Shown: in pieces, positions 11,646-22,390 of the stretch
Layout: every line of letters begins with the position of its first letter
Numbering within the stretch: the stretch's first letter is position 1
Assembly (NCBI GenBank): GCA_964017045.1
Contig: OZ024801.1
Span: 32,971,257 to 33,035,256, forward strand
DNA: 64,000 nt
Direction of reading: 5' to 3'
From: Omphiscola glabra
Taxonomy: Eukaryota; Mollusca; Gastropoda; Lymnaeidae
Notes under the pieces: model-generated
What the model was told of the DNA's origin: nothing
What the model saw: only the letters and a program-made list of their open reading frames with translations
The model's database searches: none
Program-made: the position numbers and the translations under genes

Positions 11646-12547
11646 GCTTGGCCCTACAGCAGATAATGACAATCCAATGGTTTTTTAGAGCAAAGATTCG
11701 GCCTTGAAGTAACTATCTAAGAATTGATGGTGTAACGAACCAAATCCTGTAACCGAGGCGTAGCTATACGTTCTTTAGTAAGCCATCTTTAATATTTGAA
11801 AGGAAATAAAACAAACAATAAAGAAAATAGAAACAAAAAACTGGGGGGGGGGGGGAAAGCGGTGGGCGCCATGTATCAACACTATGGGGAGTTCAGCGGT
11901 TAGTGTGTCTATGTGGGGGAGAAGGGGCGCGCACACAGTGTCATCGAGGCTGGTGACCACCGCGGAAATTCCCCCCCCCCCCCCCTCACTTTTACCAGAG
12001 ATAACCGACGAGATAACAGGGAGATAATTCTGAGATTTAATAAAATACCGGAGACAAGACAAAGCTGGGGATCACGGGTTGTGTGTGTGGGGAAAAGGGG
12101 GGGGGGGCGGCTTGAAGAGGGGTGGGTGGGCAGAGTTGAGATAACGGATGAAAACGGTCACCATAGCAACAGGACCCATTAGAAAAAAAACCACCAACCC
12201 CGGACCAACGGGTGATTGCCCCGAGGAAACACAACAGCAGGAAATGACCGCATTTATCCCTCAATTAAAATGAGGAAACAACAAAAAATCATAATATAAC
12301 AAAACAATAGCGCAACTATAAAGGGGGAAATAACAACAGTGGTGCAATTTTTAAATTATATATTTTTTTTTTAAAAAGTCATATGTTTTGTTGTCAAACA
12401 TCGTAAAAAAGATAATAGCAAGTGTTTCTCGTCTCCCCTCCGTTGCGATGTGGTTTTATTTCCATTTGTAAAAAAATCAATAAAAAAAGTATTTTAAGTA
12501 GGAAAACCTTTGAATTGGAGAGCTCTCTGGGGATGAATCGGTTGGCG
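11646..12547. other. Unassigned sequence
   Basis: The stretch contains G-runs near 11842 and 12099, a C-run near 11970-11984 and a T-run near 12363. No element ends or exons are recognised. Confidence 0.5.
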
Positions 12548-12795
12548 GCAACTTAGGACAATCCGGGACAACTCGGGGCAACCTGGGACAACTTGGTACA
12601 ACCTGGGACAACTTGGGACACACTGGGACAACTATAGACACCCTGGGACAACTTGGGACAACCTGGGACAACTTGGGACACACTGGGACAACTATAGACA
12701 ACCTGGGACACTTAGGGTGACTTAGGACACCTTGGCACAATTTGGGACAACCCGGGTCAACCTGTGACAGCTTGGGACAACCCGGCAACCAGTGA
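12548..12795. repeat. 10-bp minisatellite
   Basis: Units are CTGGGACAAC and TTGGGACAAC with variants (ACTGGGACAACTATAGACA) that alternate in blocks of four to six. A 10-bp period is close to one turn of the double helix, so the G-runs fall on one face of the DNA. Confidence 0.9.
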
Positions 12796-13924
12796 CAACT
12801 TTAGACAACTTTAGAACACCACTTTGAATTAAAAATGTATACACCATATTCATAAACTGTCCAATGGATACACACATAAACTAATGCATACAGCACACAT
12901 CACCACATATATGTCACCACCAGTTGCATTGTCACATGTGCTACACGAGTGTCAACAATGGTGGCGAAAACCAAAACAAACAACCTCAACATACTACCAC
13001 ACACGACACACACATGAGCACACACAACGAACACGACACACATTTATTTATCACCACCACATGTGGCCAACCTATACTGCCCCATGTGGCCCGCACCTAT
13101 AAAGCACATGGCATCCGCTTGTTTTTGTTTGTTTTGTGGTGTGGGGGGGTGGGGGGGTGGGGTGGGGGGTATGTACTTAAAATTGATTCAACAAATAACC
13201 ACAAAAAGACCATCACTGTGTAGCAGTACACCACCCATAAAACTATGTTCGACTTAACGTCGCTCTTCATATGAGCAACACTCACCATTGAGAAATACAT
13301 ACGAACACCCGTGCGTAACCAGCAATCATAACGGGCCGCACTTCCATTCTGAAATAATAATCCCCCACTTTTGACATTAAGAGCAAGGGGGGGGGGGGGG
13401 TACGCTATAATTATCGAGCTGCGAGGGATAACAACATGGACGAACCTGAGATGAATTACCGACACCTTTGAGTTGTCAAACTACCTCAACGTTTTTTGTT
13501 TCTGTGTCTGTGTTTTATAGCACCGTCGACAGCACACATTTAAAATGTTTTTTTTTTAAACAAAGGAAAGAAAAAGAACTATCTTTAAAATTTCCCCATT
13601 CAAATTACAATATTTTCACTTCCTCTTGACCTTTTCGGTCTTGTTAAAAGCAAAGCCCACCCAACCCCACCCCACCCCCACCCCAAGACTCATTACAAGC
13701 AATTTTACCCCGCCCGAGGCTAGCAAGTACGTAAGACTCGCGGGGGGGGGGGGGTATTTCTCCAAGAGCTCCAACAGATAGTTACGCAATTACATATCTA
13801 CATTAGTTGCAGCTCAAGACGATTTTAATGACACAATTTTAATGGGTGAGTCCACACGGTCTGTTTGCGCGAGGCAAGCTCTTCGACCTGATGGAATTTC
13901 AAGATGCTCTTCAAGACTAAGCAA
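12796..13924. other. Unassigned sequence, CA- and G-rich patches
   Basis: CA-rich sequence lies at 12865-13050. G-rich patches lie at 13140-13170, 13387-13400 and 13740-13754, and a T-run followed by AAA near 13547. No gene is supported. Confidence 0.5.
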
Positions 13925-14605
13925 GTGCGCCAGGGACTGAGTTGTGCGCCAGGGACTGAGCTGTGCGCCATAGACTGAGTTGTGCGCCACAGACTGAGTT
14001 GTGCGCCAGAGGCTGAGTTGTGCGCCAGAGACTGAGTTGTGCGCCAGGGACTGAGCTGTGCGCCATAGACTGAGCTGTGCGCCAGGGACTGAGCTATGCG
14101 CCATAGACTGAGTTGTGCGCCAGAGGCTGAGTTGTGCGCCAGAGGCTGAGTTGTGCGCCAGAGACTGAGTTGTGCGCCAGAGACTGAGTTGTGCGCCATA
14201 GACTGAGTTGTGCGCCAGGGACTGAGCTGTGCGCCAGAGACTGAGTTGTGCGCCATAGACTGAGTTGTGCGCCAGGGACTGAGCTGTGCGCCAGAGACTG
14301 AGCTGTGCGCCAGAGACTGAGTTGTGCGCCAGAGACTGAGCTGTGCGCCAGAGACTGAGTTGTGCGCCAGAGACTGAGTTGTACGCCAGAGACTGAGTTG
14401 TGCGCCAGAGACTGAGTTGTGCGCCAGAGACTCAGTTGTGCGCCAGAGACTCAGTTGTGCGCCAGAGACTCAGTTGTGCGACAGAGACTCAGTTGTGCGC
14501 CAGAGACTCAGTTGTGCGCCAGAGACTCAGTTGTGCGCCAGAGACTCAGTTGTGCGACAGAGACTGAGGTGTGCGCCAGAGTCCAGTTGTGCGCCAGGGA
14601 CTGAG
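13925..14605. repeat. 19-bp minisatellite, about 36 copies
   Basis: The unit is GAGTTGTGCGCCAGAGACT. Left-hand units mix AGGGACT, ATAGACT and AGAGGCT variants. From about 14417 the last base run changes to ACTCAG, marking a separate sub-block of about eight units. The 19-bp period gives three alternating frames (WRTTQSLAHNS, APETQL), which are artefacts. Confidence 0.96.
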
Positions 14606-15283
14606 TTTTGAAAGAGGTTTTTTTTTTTTTTTAAAAGTTTTTTTCCCTTTCAATTCAGCAGTGATTCTCAAACTCTTTTCGGAATGCGGCTGCCGATTTC
14701 GGACACTAGGATGACACACTGATGTGAAATTGTAACATAACACCTTTTTTTTTCGGTAAACGCTCTCCTGCTCTCCTCATTCGTGTTATGTAATACAAGA
14801 AATATCACCCCCCCCTCCCTTGTAAGACAAGAAATATCCCCTCCCCCCATGTAAGACAAAAAATATCCCCCAGGACAGAAAAAGAAATAGTAAATTGTGG
14901 AAGTCGCATTAGACCGGCTTATTCTCTAATTTAATGACCAGCGAAAAAATTGACACCATGTTCTCACATCTTATGATTAGAGAACAGCCTCCTCCCCCCC
15001 TCCACCCCACCCTACTTATGTTCTTAACGCAGTGAGGGTGCTCGTGCATAATGACGCTATAAAGCAGGGGTGTATTATTATTATTTTTTTTTTAAAATTT
15101 AAATCTTACCACGGGGCTCGTAATTGTATACGTTCATTGTCTACGCGAGCTTGACAAGCATACTAGCGACACTTATCACTTTACGACCACTTTTAAATAG
15201 GTAGTGTACGCAGCTAAAACAGTCGAGGCGCAGCCGGAAGAACAACATAAACCCAAAATATGATGTTGTCACGTCGCCAGAGG
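14606..15283. other. Unassigned sequence with possible hAT end
   Basis: After a T-run (14619-14632), CAGTGATTCTCAAAC at 14659 resembles a hAT left end, but I find no matching right end or duplication. C-runs lie near 14808 and 14992. Nothing else is recognised. Confidence 0.45.
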
Positions 15284-15291
15284 GTTGGATG

Positions 15292-15749
15292 CCCTGGCGT
15301 AGGAAGCGTGGGGCGTAGGAGGAGTGGGGCGTTGGAAGGGTGGGGCGTAGGAAGGGTGGGGCGTAGGAAGGGTTGGACGTAGGAAGGGTGGGGCGTCGGA
15401 AGGGTGGGGCGTCGGAAGGGTGGGGCGTAGGAAGGATGGGGCGTTGGAAGGTTGGGGCGTAGGAAGGGTGGGGCGTAGGGAGGGTGGGGCGTAGGGAGGG
15501 TGGGGCGTTGGAAGGGTGGGGCGTAGGAAGGGTGGGGCGTTAGAAGGTTGGGGCGTAGGAAGGGTGGGGCGTAGGAAGGGTGGGGCGAAAAGGGGTGGGG
15601 CGGAGGGGGCGGTCCGACTGGGGTGGCACTTTTTTTTGTTGGTCTTTTCATACAGGGGATCCTTTTTCGCAGGTGGTTGTGGGGGGGGGGGGTTTGTGGA
15701 ATTAATCTTGACCCGCCACGGGCTGAACTGAATCCTAGCTACGCCACTG
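15292..15749. mobile_element. Possible hAT remnant enlarged by an internal array
   Basis: The right end, CCTAGCTACGCCACTG at 15734-15749, is a good match to the terminal repeat of the element at 4808-4973. At 15292 CCCTGGCGTAGG resembles the opposite end with three changes. The outer flanks GTTGGATG and TTTGAATG agree at 6 of 8 bases. If correct, the 16-bp G-rich array lies inside the element. The left end is uncertain. Confidence 0.4.
15296..15605. repeat. 16-bp G-rich minisatellite, about 19 copies
   Basis: The unit is GTAGGAAGGGTGGGGC, with TTGG, TCGG and TAGGGAG variants. Each unit supplies G-runs of two, three and four on the plus strand, so the array has high potential to form G-quadruplexes. 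Open frames through it are compositional. Confidence 0.94.
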
Positions 15750-16100
15750 TTTGAATGTGTTTATATTGTTTGTCTTTATTACATGGTACCTGTCTCAGGC
15801 ATGTCGCTAAAGTTTCATTTAAAAAAAATTAATGTGGTTTAAGTCGCCTAGAACTTTAGTCAGTTCCTCTCCCCAAAAGGGGCTTAAACAACTTTGTAAA
15901 TAGGATAGAATTACCCTAGAAATTAATTTTGATCTCCATATGAGATCGGCACGTGTAACGTGTAAATGTTATAGAAAGAATTTCCTTTAAGTATTTGAAC
16001 TTGGTACAACACTGGCTTGTATAACTGGTTAATATAAGTGAACTGTTCAAGGGACGTACAGGGGGAAAGACGTTTGCATTGTGTTATGGCATGGTGTGTG
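15750..16100. other. Unassigned sequence
   Basis: Nothing is recognised apart from an A-run near 15821. It lies between the hAT-like right end and the GA-rich tract. Confidence 0.5.
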
Positions 16101-16177
16101 CGACTATGTGTGTGAGGGAGAGAGAGCGACAGAGAAAGAGAGAGTGTGTGTGAGAGAGAGAAAGACAGAGAAAGAGA

Positions 16178-16233
<56 letters not shown>

Positions 16234-16385
16234 AAGAGAGGGGGTTTGTTTGTAAGAGAGAGACACAGAGAAAGAGAGTGAGTAAGAAAGAAAGTGTTAG
16301 CGTTTGTGTGTGTGTGTTTGAGTGTAAGAGTGTGTATGTGTGTTTCTCTTTGAATGTGTTTGTGTCTGCGTGTGCGCGTGTTTAC
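16101..16385. repeat. (GA)n purine tract followed by (GT)n
   Basis: Imperfect GAGA with AAAGACAGAG interruptions runs from about 16116 to 16290, then GTGTGT-rich sequence to about 16385. Arg/Glu-rich open frames here reflect the microsatellite. Confidence 0.92.
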
Positions 16386-16575
16386 GTTTGTAGACGATTT
16401 AAAAAAGAAATACTTTTCTTCTTCCGTGACGTCATGGCTTTGCTATGAAACTTTCCCAGAATGCCGTACGGAGAAACTTCCATTGCGTCATATCCAGGGG
16501 CACCCCTTTGTGGTACTTCGTTCGTAAACTCAACACCAACAACGGGACTCCACGTTAGTATGAAACATAAAGTAC

Positions 16576-16903
16576 GCGACTACCGCAATAGTAATCGAAT
16601 AGCAAGATTTGCTTCATTACTGCATGCGAGTACCGCAAGAGTAATCGAATAGCAAGATTTGTTTCAGTACTGCATGCGATTACCGCAAGAGTAATCGAAT
16701 AGCAAGATTTGCTTCATTACTGCATGCGACTACCGCAAGAGTAATCGAATAGCAAGATTTGCTTCAGTACTGCATGCGACTACCGCAAGAGTAATCGAAT
16801 AGCAAGATTTGCTTCAGTACTGCATGCGATTACCGCAAGAGTAATCGAATAGCAAGATTTGTTTCAGTACTGCATGCGATTACCGCAAGAGTAATCGAAT
16901 ATC
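16576..16903. repeat. 50-bp tandem repeat, about 6.5 copies
   Basis: The unit starts GCGACTACCGCAAGAGTAAT and continues CGAATAGCAAGATTTGCTTC then AGTACTGCAT. Copies begin at 16576, 16626 and every 50 bp after. GAC/GAT and GCTTC/GTTTC variants alternate. TGCATGC palindromes mark each junction. Confidence 0.95.
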
Positions 16904-16978
16904 AACATTTTAAAGACACATTTACATTATATCTATTCTAAAAAGAGGAAGCATGTCCTTAAGAAATTTAGTTTTAAA

Positions 16979-17157
16979 TAACTGACCACATCTGACATCG
17001 AACTGACCACATCTGACATCGAACTGACCACATCTGACATCGAACTGACCACATCTGACATCGAGCTGACCACATCTGACATCGAACTGACCACACCTGA
17101 CATCGAACTGACCACACCTGACATCGAACTGACCATATCTGACATCGAACTGACCAC
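16979..17157. repeat. 21-bp minisatellite, 8.5 copies
   Basis: The unit is CTGACCACATCTGACATCGAA, with ACACCTG and ATATCTG variants towards the right. The minus-strand repeat VRCQMWS and similar frames are products of the period. Confidence 0.95.
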
Positions 17158-17624
17158 TTAGTACAAGAGGAACACTTTGTCCCTGGGACGTGTCCACTAG
17201 TACATGAAGTGGACATCACTTGAGCTGAGAGGGGGGGGTGTGCAAATCTACGCTAATCCGTACCGCATCTCTACCGTATCTCAAAGTACGCCGCTTGAGT
17301 AAGATAGATGACCGGGTCATTGTTGGTGGTCCACGCATATTGACAGTGGACTCTTGGTCAAGGGGCGAAATGGCTGTTGAGAGTTCCAACTGCAAGAGCA
17401 GTGTTTTTTTTAAAAAAAAAGTGAGGGGGGGGGGGGTTGTGGCGGGTGGCGAGAGCAGTGTTGTCCCTAAGATAAAAGAGGTCTTGTTTAAACATGGACA
17501 CAAGGGAGGTTTTAGTTCGAGGGCGGTGTTTACGGCGCCTTAACACGGTTAGTCGTGGTGGACACGATGATAACATCCCACGGTGTTCAATCAGACCTGG
17601 TCTGTGTGTCTCTGTGATAGTGTA
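17158..17624. other. Unassigned sequence
   Basis: A T8A9 junction followed by a G-run lies at 17403-17437. Short open frames of 90-100 codons on both strands overlap the homopolymers and have no recognisable domain. Confidence 0.5.
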
Positions 17625-17815
17625 TTGTTTGGGCGTGTGTGGCTGAGTGAGTTATTGGGCGAGTGTGGCTGAGTGAATGTTTGGGCGTGTGTGGGTGTGT
17701 GAGTGTTTGGGCGAGTGTGGCTGAGTGAGTGTTTGGGCGTGTGTGACTGAGTGAGTCTTGGGCATGTGTGACTGATTGAGTGTTTTTGCGTGTGTGAATG
17801 AGTGAGTGTCTGGGC
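17625..17815. repeat. Degenerate ~26-bp minisatellite
   Basis: Repeated TTTGGGCGTGTGTGGCTGAG followed by TGAGTG, with frequent substitutions. GT-rich. Minus-strand frames give repeated HTRPNTHS-like residues that I treat as artefacts. Confidence 0.85.
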
Positions 17816-18198
17816 GCACGCATGTTCCCGAACAAAAGAGTGTGTCTGCAACGCCCTTGCATCCAGAGGGAAGTTGAGTTTTGGCGCGAGCTCTGTATGA
17901 AAATAATTGTGGGGCGTGCATTCAGTGCACAAGTACACAGGCGTGACTACACGTGAGGACAGGGAGGGGTATGGTGTATATGTGTGAGACAGTGACAAGA
18001 TGGTTTGGGTGGGGGGGGGGGGGGGACAAAGAGTTGAGTAAGTATTCATTACGTCATGGGTTGCGATCGAGTACAAAACTGTTTAAACACGTACGTTTAA
18101 ATGCAGATTTAAAAAATTGATTGAGAATGAAATACATTCCAAGAAAAAACAAACTATCCCAACACACCCTCTTACTACACAGTCTTAAAGCACCATCT

Positions 18199-18455
18199 TT
18201 ACACGTGCGTTCAAAGCGTCAGTTCACGCGATCAAATTAGCTTCAGATTTCGAGTCAAATTTGTGTATGAACGCACTATTTTGTGCGTTTTTTTGGGTTG
18301 TTTATTTAAAGGACAAAAATGGGAATTTGTTCAAATAGTATTTTGAAAGTTGTGACTGGGCTTCATACAAAAATCGCATCAAATCGATCATCGAAAGTTT
18401 GATCGTGTCAGATGAGCTTAATCACGCTCAACTTAATTTGAACAAACACGTATGC
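18199..18455. mobile_element. Possible MITE with long imperfect inverted repeats
   Basis: The left arm starts ACACGTGCGTTCAAAGCG and the right arm, read on minus, starts CATACGTGTTTGTTCAAATT. Further inside, CGATCAAATTAGCTTCAGAT and ATTTGTGTATGAACGCA pair with CACGATCAAACTTTCGATGA and TTTTTGTATGAAGCCCA. The arms are about 90 bp with gaps. I see no clear target-site duplication, so the class is open. Confidence 0.45.
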
Positions 18456-18569
18456 AACATTCTTGATATGTAAACAATGTGCCGCCCCCTTTCTCTTCTT
18501 TCAATTCCGGTACAAGTCTTACTGTACCGCGCGCCATGTTCTTCAATCCATGATCCATGCTTTTACTAT

Positions 18570-18990
18570 CCATCATCATCAGTGGATTCTTTATTTTTAA
18601 ATACAGACCATATAGGGTCCACAACACCATTCCATTCAGAAATCATCATTATTGGCACTACAACGAATGTAGGGTCCTGGCCTGCTCCACTACATCATTT
18701 TATTCAGAACTCATTATCAGTGGCACTACAGCCCAAATAGGGTCCTGGTTTGCTCCACCACATCATTCCATTCAGAAATCAAAATCAATGGCACTACACT
18801 TTAGGGTCCTGGTCTGCTCCACCACATCCTTTCATTCGGACCGATCCATGGCTTTCCGGCACCAGGAGCGGACCCCAGCGGATGTAAATCCTCTACAACG
18901 TCAATCCATCTCTTCGGTCTTGGTCGACCGGTGAGCCGTCTGCCCTAAACTTCTGCCTGAAGATCACTTTTACTGCTCTACAATTTGTTA
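18570..18990 (-). mobile_element. LINE 3' end (RT tail and repeated 3' segment)
   Basis: On minus, sequence leaving the 27-bp array reads RAVKVIFRQKF and then, after a one-base shift, GRRLTGRPRPKRWIDVVEDL. This is the basic GRPRxRWxDxVxxDL tail typical of several endonuclease-type non-LTR retrotransposons. A related copy lies at 49.26-49.45 kb. Beyond it, about four diverged copies of an ~80-bp 3' segment (GGACCCTA..GTAGTGCCA..GAT) are in tandem, ending in a GATGATGATGG tail near 18580. The ORF is broken and truncated, so it is inactive. Confidence 0.75.
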
Positions 18991-18997
18991 TTCTCTC

Positions 18998-20495
18998 ATT
19001 GTGTCTAGCCCAGCGCAGTCTCTCATTGTGTCTAGCCCAGCGCAGTCTCTCATTGTGTCTAGCCCAGTGCAGTCTCTTAATGTGGCCAGCCCAGCGCAGT
19101 CTCTCATTGTGTCTAGCCCAGCGCAGTCTCTCATTGTGTCTAGTCCAGCGCAGTCTCTCATTGTGTCTAGCCCAGCGCAGTCTCTTAATGTGTCCAGCCC
19201 AGCGCTGTCTATCACTGTGTCCAGCCCAGCGCAGTCTCTCAACGTGTCCAGTCCAACGCAGTCTCTCAATGTGGCCAGCCCAGCGCAGTCTCTCAACGTG
19301 TCCAGTCCAGCGCAGTCTCTCAATGTGGCCAGTCCAGCGCAGTCTCTCAATGTGTCCAGTCCAGCGCAGTCTCTCAATGTGTCCAGTCCAGCGCAGTCTC
19401 TCAATGTGTCCAGTCCACGGCAGTCTCTCAAGGTGTCCAGTCCAGCGCAGTCTCTCAATGTGTCCAGTCCAGCGCAGTCTTTCAATGTGTCCAGTCCAGC
19501 GCAGTCTCTCAATGTGTCCAGTCCAGCGCAGTCTCTCAATGTGTCCAGTCCAGCGCAGTCTCTCAATGTGTCCAGCCCAGCGCAGTCTCTCAATGTGTCC
19601 AGCCCAGCGCAGTCTCTCAATGTGTCCAGTCCAGCGCAGTCTCTCATTGTGTCTAGCCCAGCGCAGTCTCTTAATGTGGCCAGCCCAGCGCAGTCTCTCA
19701 TTGTGTCTAGCCCAGCGCAGTCTCTCATTGTGTCTAGTCCAGCGCAGTCTCTCATTGTGTCTAGCCCAGCGCAGTCTCTTAATGTGTCCAGCCCAGCGCA
19801 GTCTATCACTGTGTCCAGCCCAGCGCAGTCTCTCAACGTGTCCAGTCCAACGCAGTCTCTCAATGTGGCCAGCCCAGCGCAGTCTCGCAACGTGTCCAGT
19901 CCAGCGCAGTCTCTCAATGTGGCCAGTCCAGCGCAGTCTCTCAACGTGTCCAGTCCAGCGCAGTCTCTCAATGTGTCCAGTCCAGCGCAGTCTCTCAATG
20001 TGTCCAGTCCAGCGCAGTCTCTCAATTGTGTCCAGTCCAGCGCAGTCTCTCAATGTGTCCAGTCCAGCACAGTCTCTCAATGTGTCCAGTCCAGCGCAGT
20101 CTCTCAATGTGTCCAGTCCAGGGCAGTCTCTCAAGGTGTCCAGTCCAGCGCAGTCTCTCAATGTGTCCAGTCCAGCGCAGTCTTTCAATGTGTCCAGTCC
20201 AGCGCAGTCTCTCAATGTGTCCAGTCCAGCGCAGTCTCTCAATGTGTCCAGTCCAGCGCAGTCTCTCAATGTGTCCAGCCCAGCGCAGTCTCTCAATGTG
20301 TCCAGTCCAGCGCAGTCTCTCAATGTGTCCAGTCCAGCGCAGTCTCTCAATGTGTCCAGTCCAGCGCAGTCTCTCAATGTGTCCAGTACAGCGCAGTCTC
20401 TCAATGTGTCCAGTCCAGCGCAGTCTCTCAATGTGTCCAGTCCAGCGCAGTCTCTCAATGTGTCCAGTCCAGCGCAGCCTCTCAATGTGTCAAGT
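18998..20495. repeat. 27-bp minisatellite derived from LINE coding DNA, ~55 copies
   Basis: The plus unit is CAGTCTCTCAATGTGTCCAG plus TCCAGCG. On minus it encodes the nine-residue repeat ERLRWTGHI, with variants WAGHV and WARHN. This is the RLRWxGHxxR motif found once in LINE reverse-transcriptase tails, and the LINE sequence continues directly after the array on minus. A one-base insertion near 20026 shifts the frame. Variants recur in the same order about 650 bp apart (near 19060-19480 and 19660-20130), which indicates a segmental duplication. The 507-530 residue open frames on both strands result from a period divisible by three. Confidence 0.95.
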
Positions 20496-22390
20496 CCAGC
20501 TCAATCGGCCTTTTTCTTTTAATTCTAACAACTACGGGTGGGGTCATCGAACAATAGATATGTCTCTTACTTGTTCTTCTAGCGGCACCAAACATGTGCC
20601 GCACCGCCTTAACTTGCACTTATTTTTTTCTATATCAGCGTAACATACAAGGCGTGCCGCACTGTTATCATCTTTCTATCTTTGTACACGTGACCACGCA
20701 CAAAAAATGTACTCTGACCTGTTCAACCGTCCAACCATTAACCAAACAACCCGGACCTCCAACCCAGTTCAAACATCGAAGTTTGGGGGAAACAAACACA
20801 AACTCGGTTAGAGAGCCCCTCACATTGTTTACCCGGGGAAACACCGCCGCTGTTGTTAACCCATTACCGTTGCGCCCCTGGGGGCAGGACGCATTAAGTT
20901 ACAATAGATGGTGGTCCCGTGGTTTTTTCAGTATTTAAAAAAAAATATTTACAAAATCTGTATCACTCATTACTGTACACTTCTGTTTCATTAGCAGAAC
21001 TACCATTTTCCCCCATCCTTCCAGTCTATCGACATTTTGTTCCTTTAGAGTTTATCGACATTATTCTCCCTCGACACATCTCTTTACGGAGCCCAATTAT
21101 GACATGTAGATTCCAATTTGAATTGATTTTCAAAGCGGGACATGCAAAACATTGGATACCCAGGGGACATAATTATTTCCTGAATACAAAGATTGATCGG
21201 CCTTTTTTTTATTATCTCCTCCTCCCATTGATTCAGAAATCCTTGAACAATTTAACGAACATATGTCGTTCGTTACGCATGCACACCCTGGTGCGCAACA
21301 CCCAGGCTTATAAATTCGCACTTTCCTGTGCAGGATCCATTCCTTATGCGTCACCACGTAATTCAACGGAGTCCTATTCCGTTTGTAGTAAACATCAGAC
21401 CGCCGCGTTATTCCGTCCAATTCCTCGTAATGAACCCACCGCCATATTTACGGCAATCCCTCCCCTCCCATTTACTGTAAGAAACCCATTGACCATAAGC
21501 CCCCACCCCTTATTTGCAATAAGCCCACCATTTACCATATATCACTAATGTATCGTAACCGTTCATTAACCGTAAGCCCCCCACCGCCCCCTGTAGTCAC
21601 TCTTGTTACAGCAACTAATCGTCGTAAGAGTGGGTCTTATTCTGGGAAGCCCCAGAGCGGGCCAGCCACCAGAATGAGAGTCTATGGGCCCAACAAACAG
21701 AAGGCTGCCGCCCTTACCCCGCCCACCACCACCGCGCGTTTGCGCCGGTCCCCGACCGGTAAAGCGTGCATGGTCGCAGGCACCCCAAGAGGGGAGGGGG
21801 GATAAGGGATGCGTGTGATTGAGAATGAGACCTTCTGTGTGAGACAGGTCTAACGTGGTCACCGTGCGCATCCTGTTGTTGTAAGGTCTGTTCCCCGGTC
21901 CTCAACGCCCCCACCCCACCCTCTTACCCACACCACTCTCTTACCCACGCCACTCTCTGACCCCCTCCCCCCCCCCGTTCGTCGCACTCGTTGTAATGTT
22001 ATAAAAAGGTTATTACGTGCGACATAATTATATCATGTTTACCACAGTTATGCACCCACTCCTTTTTTTTTTCCTTTCGAAGATCCTATCTATTTGTCCC
22101 TCGGTTCCCCTCCCCCTCATTAACTAATAGTCTGACAGCAATGTGCACTGCCGGTCAATGTGCACTGCTGGTCCATGAGCAACAATCCCGTGGATTCTTA
22201 TTTCGATTGAATTGCGGATTTTACTTCTGGTCGAGGAGACGGCGAGATCTGGATGAGACGATCCCTGCATGGTGTTACGGAGTCCAGAGTTAGTCTAAGC
22301 GGATTGGCAAACCCTGTTAAACCGGTGTAAAAGAGAGTTAAGCCTTCAATGACCAAACAAAAAAAAAATTGTTTATTAAATTCTTTATAT
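20496..22390. other. Long unassigned stretch
   Basis: Contains a 209-codon open frame (20919-21548, plus) without recognisable domains and with an antisense frame of 96 codons at 21130-21420. I see no splice or start context that makes either convincing. A GC-richer block lies at 21590-21790. C-runs lie near 21964, and a T-run near 22063. Confidence 0.45.

Noticed and set aside
16576..16903. CRISPR-like array
   Set aside because: The 50-bp units are repeated in full without unique spacers, and no cas genes are present; other arrays fail for the same reason.
18893..20557. 507-530 residue open frames on both strands
   Set aside because: They lie on a 27-bp array. A period divisible by three keeps several frames open at once on both strands, and a one-base insertion at 20026 shifts every frame.
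20919..21548. 209-codon non-repeat ORF
   Set aside because: No domain, an overlapping antisense frame and homopolymers at its start; it could be chance in this composition.
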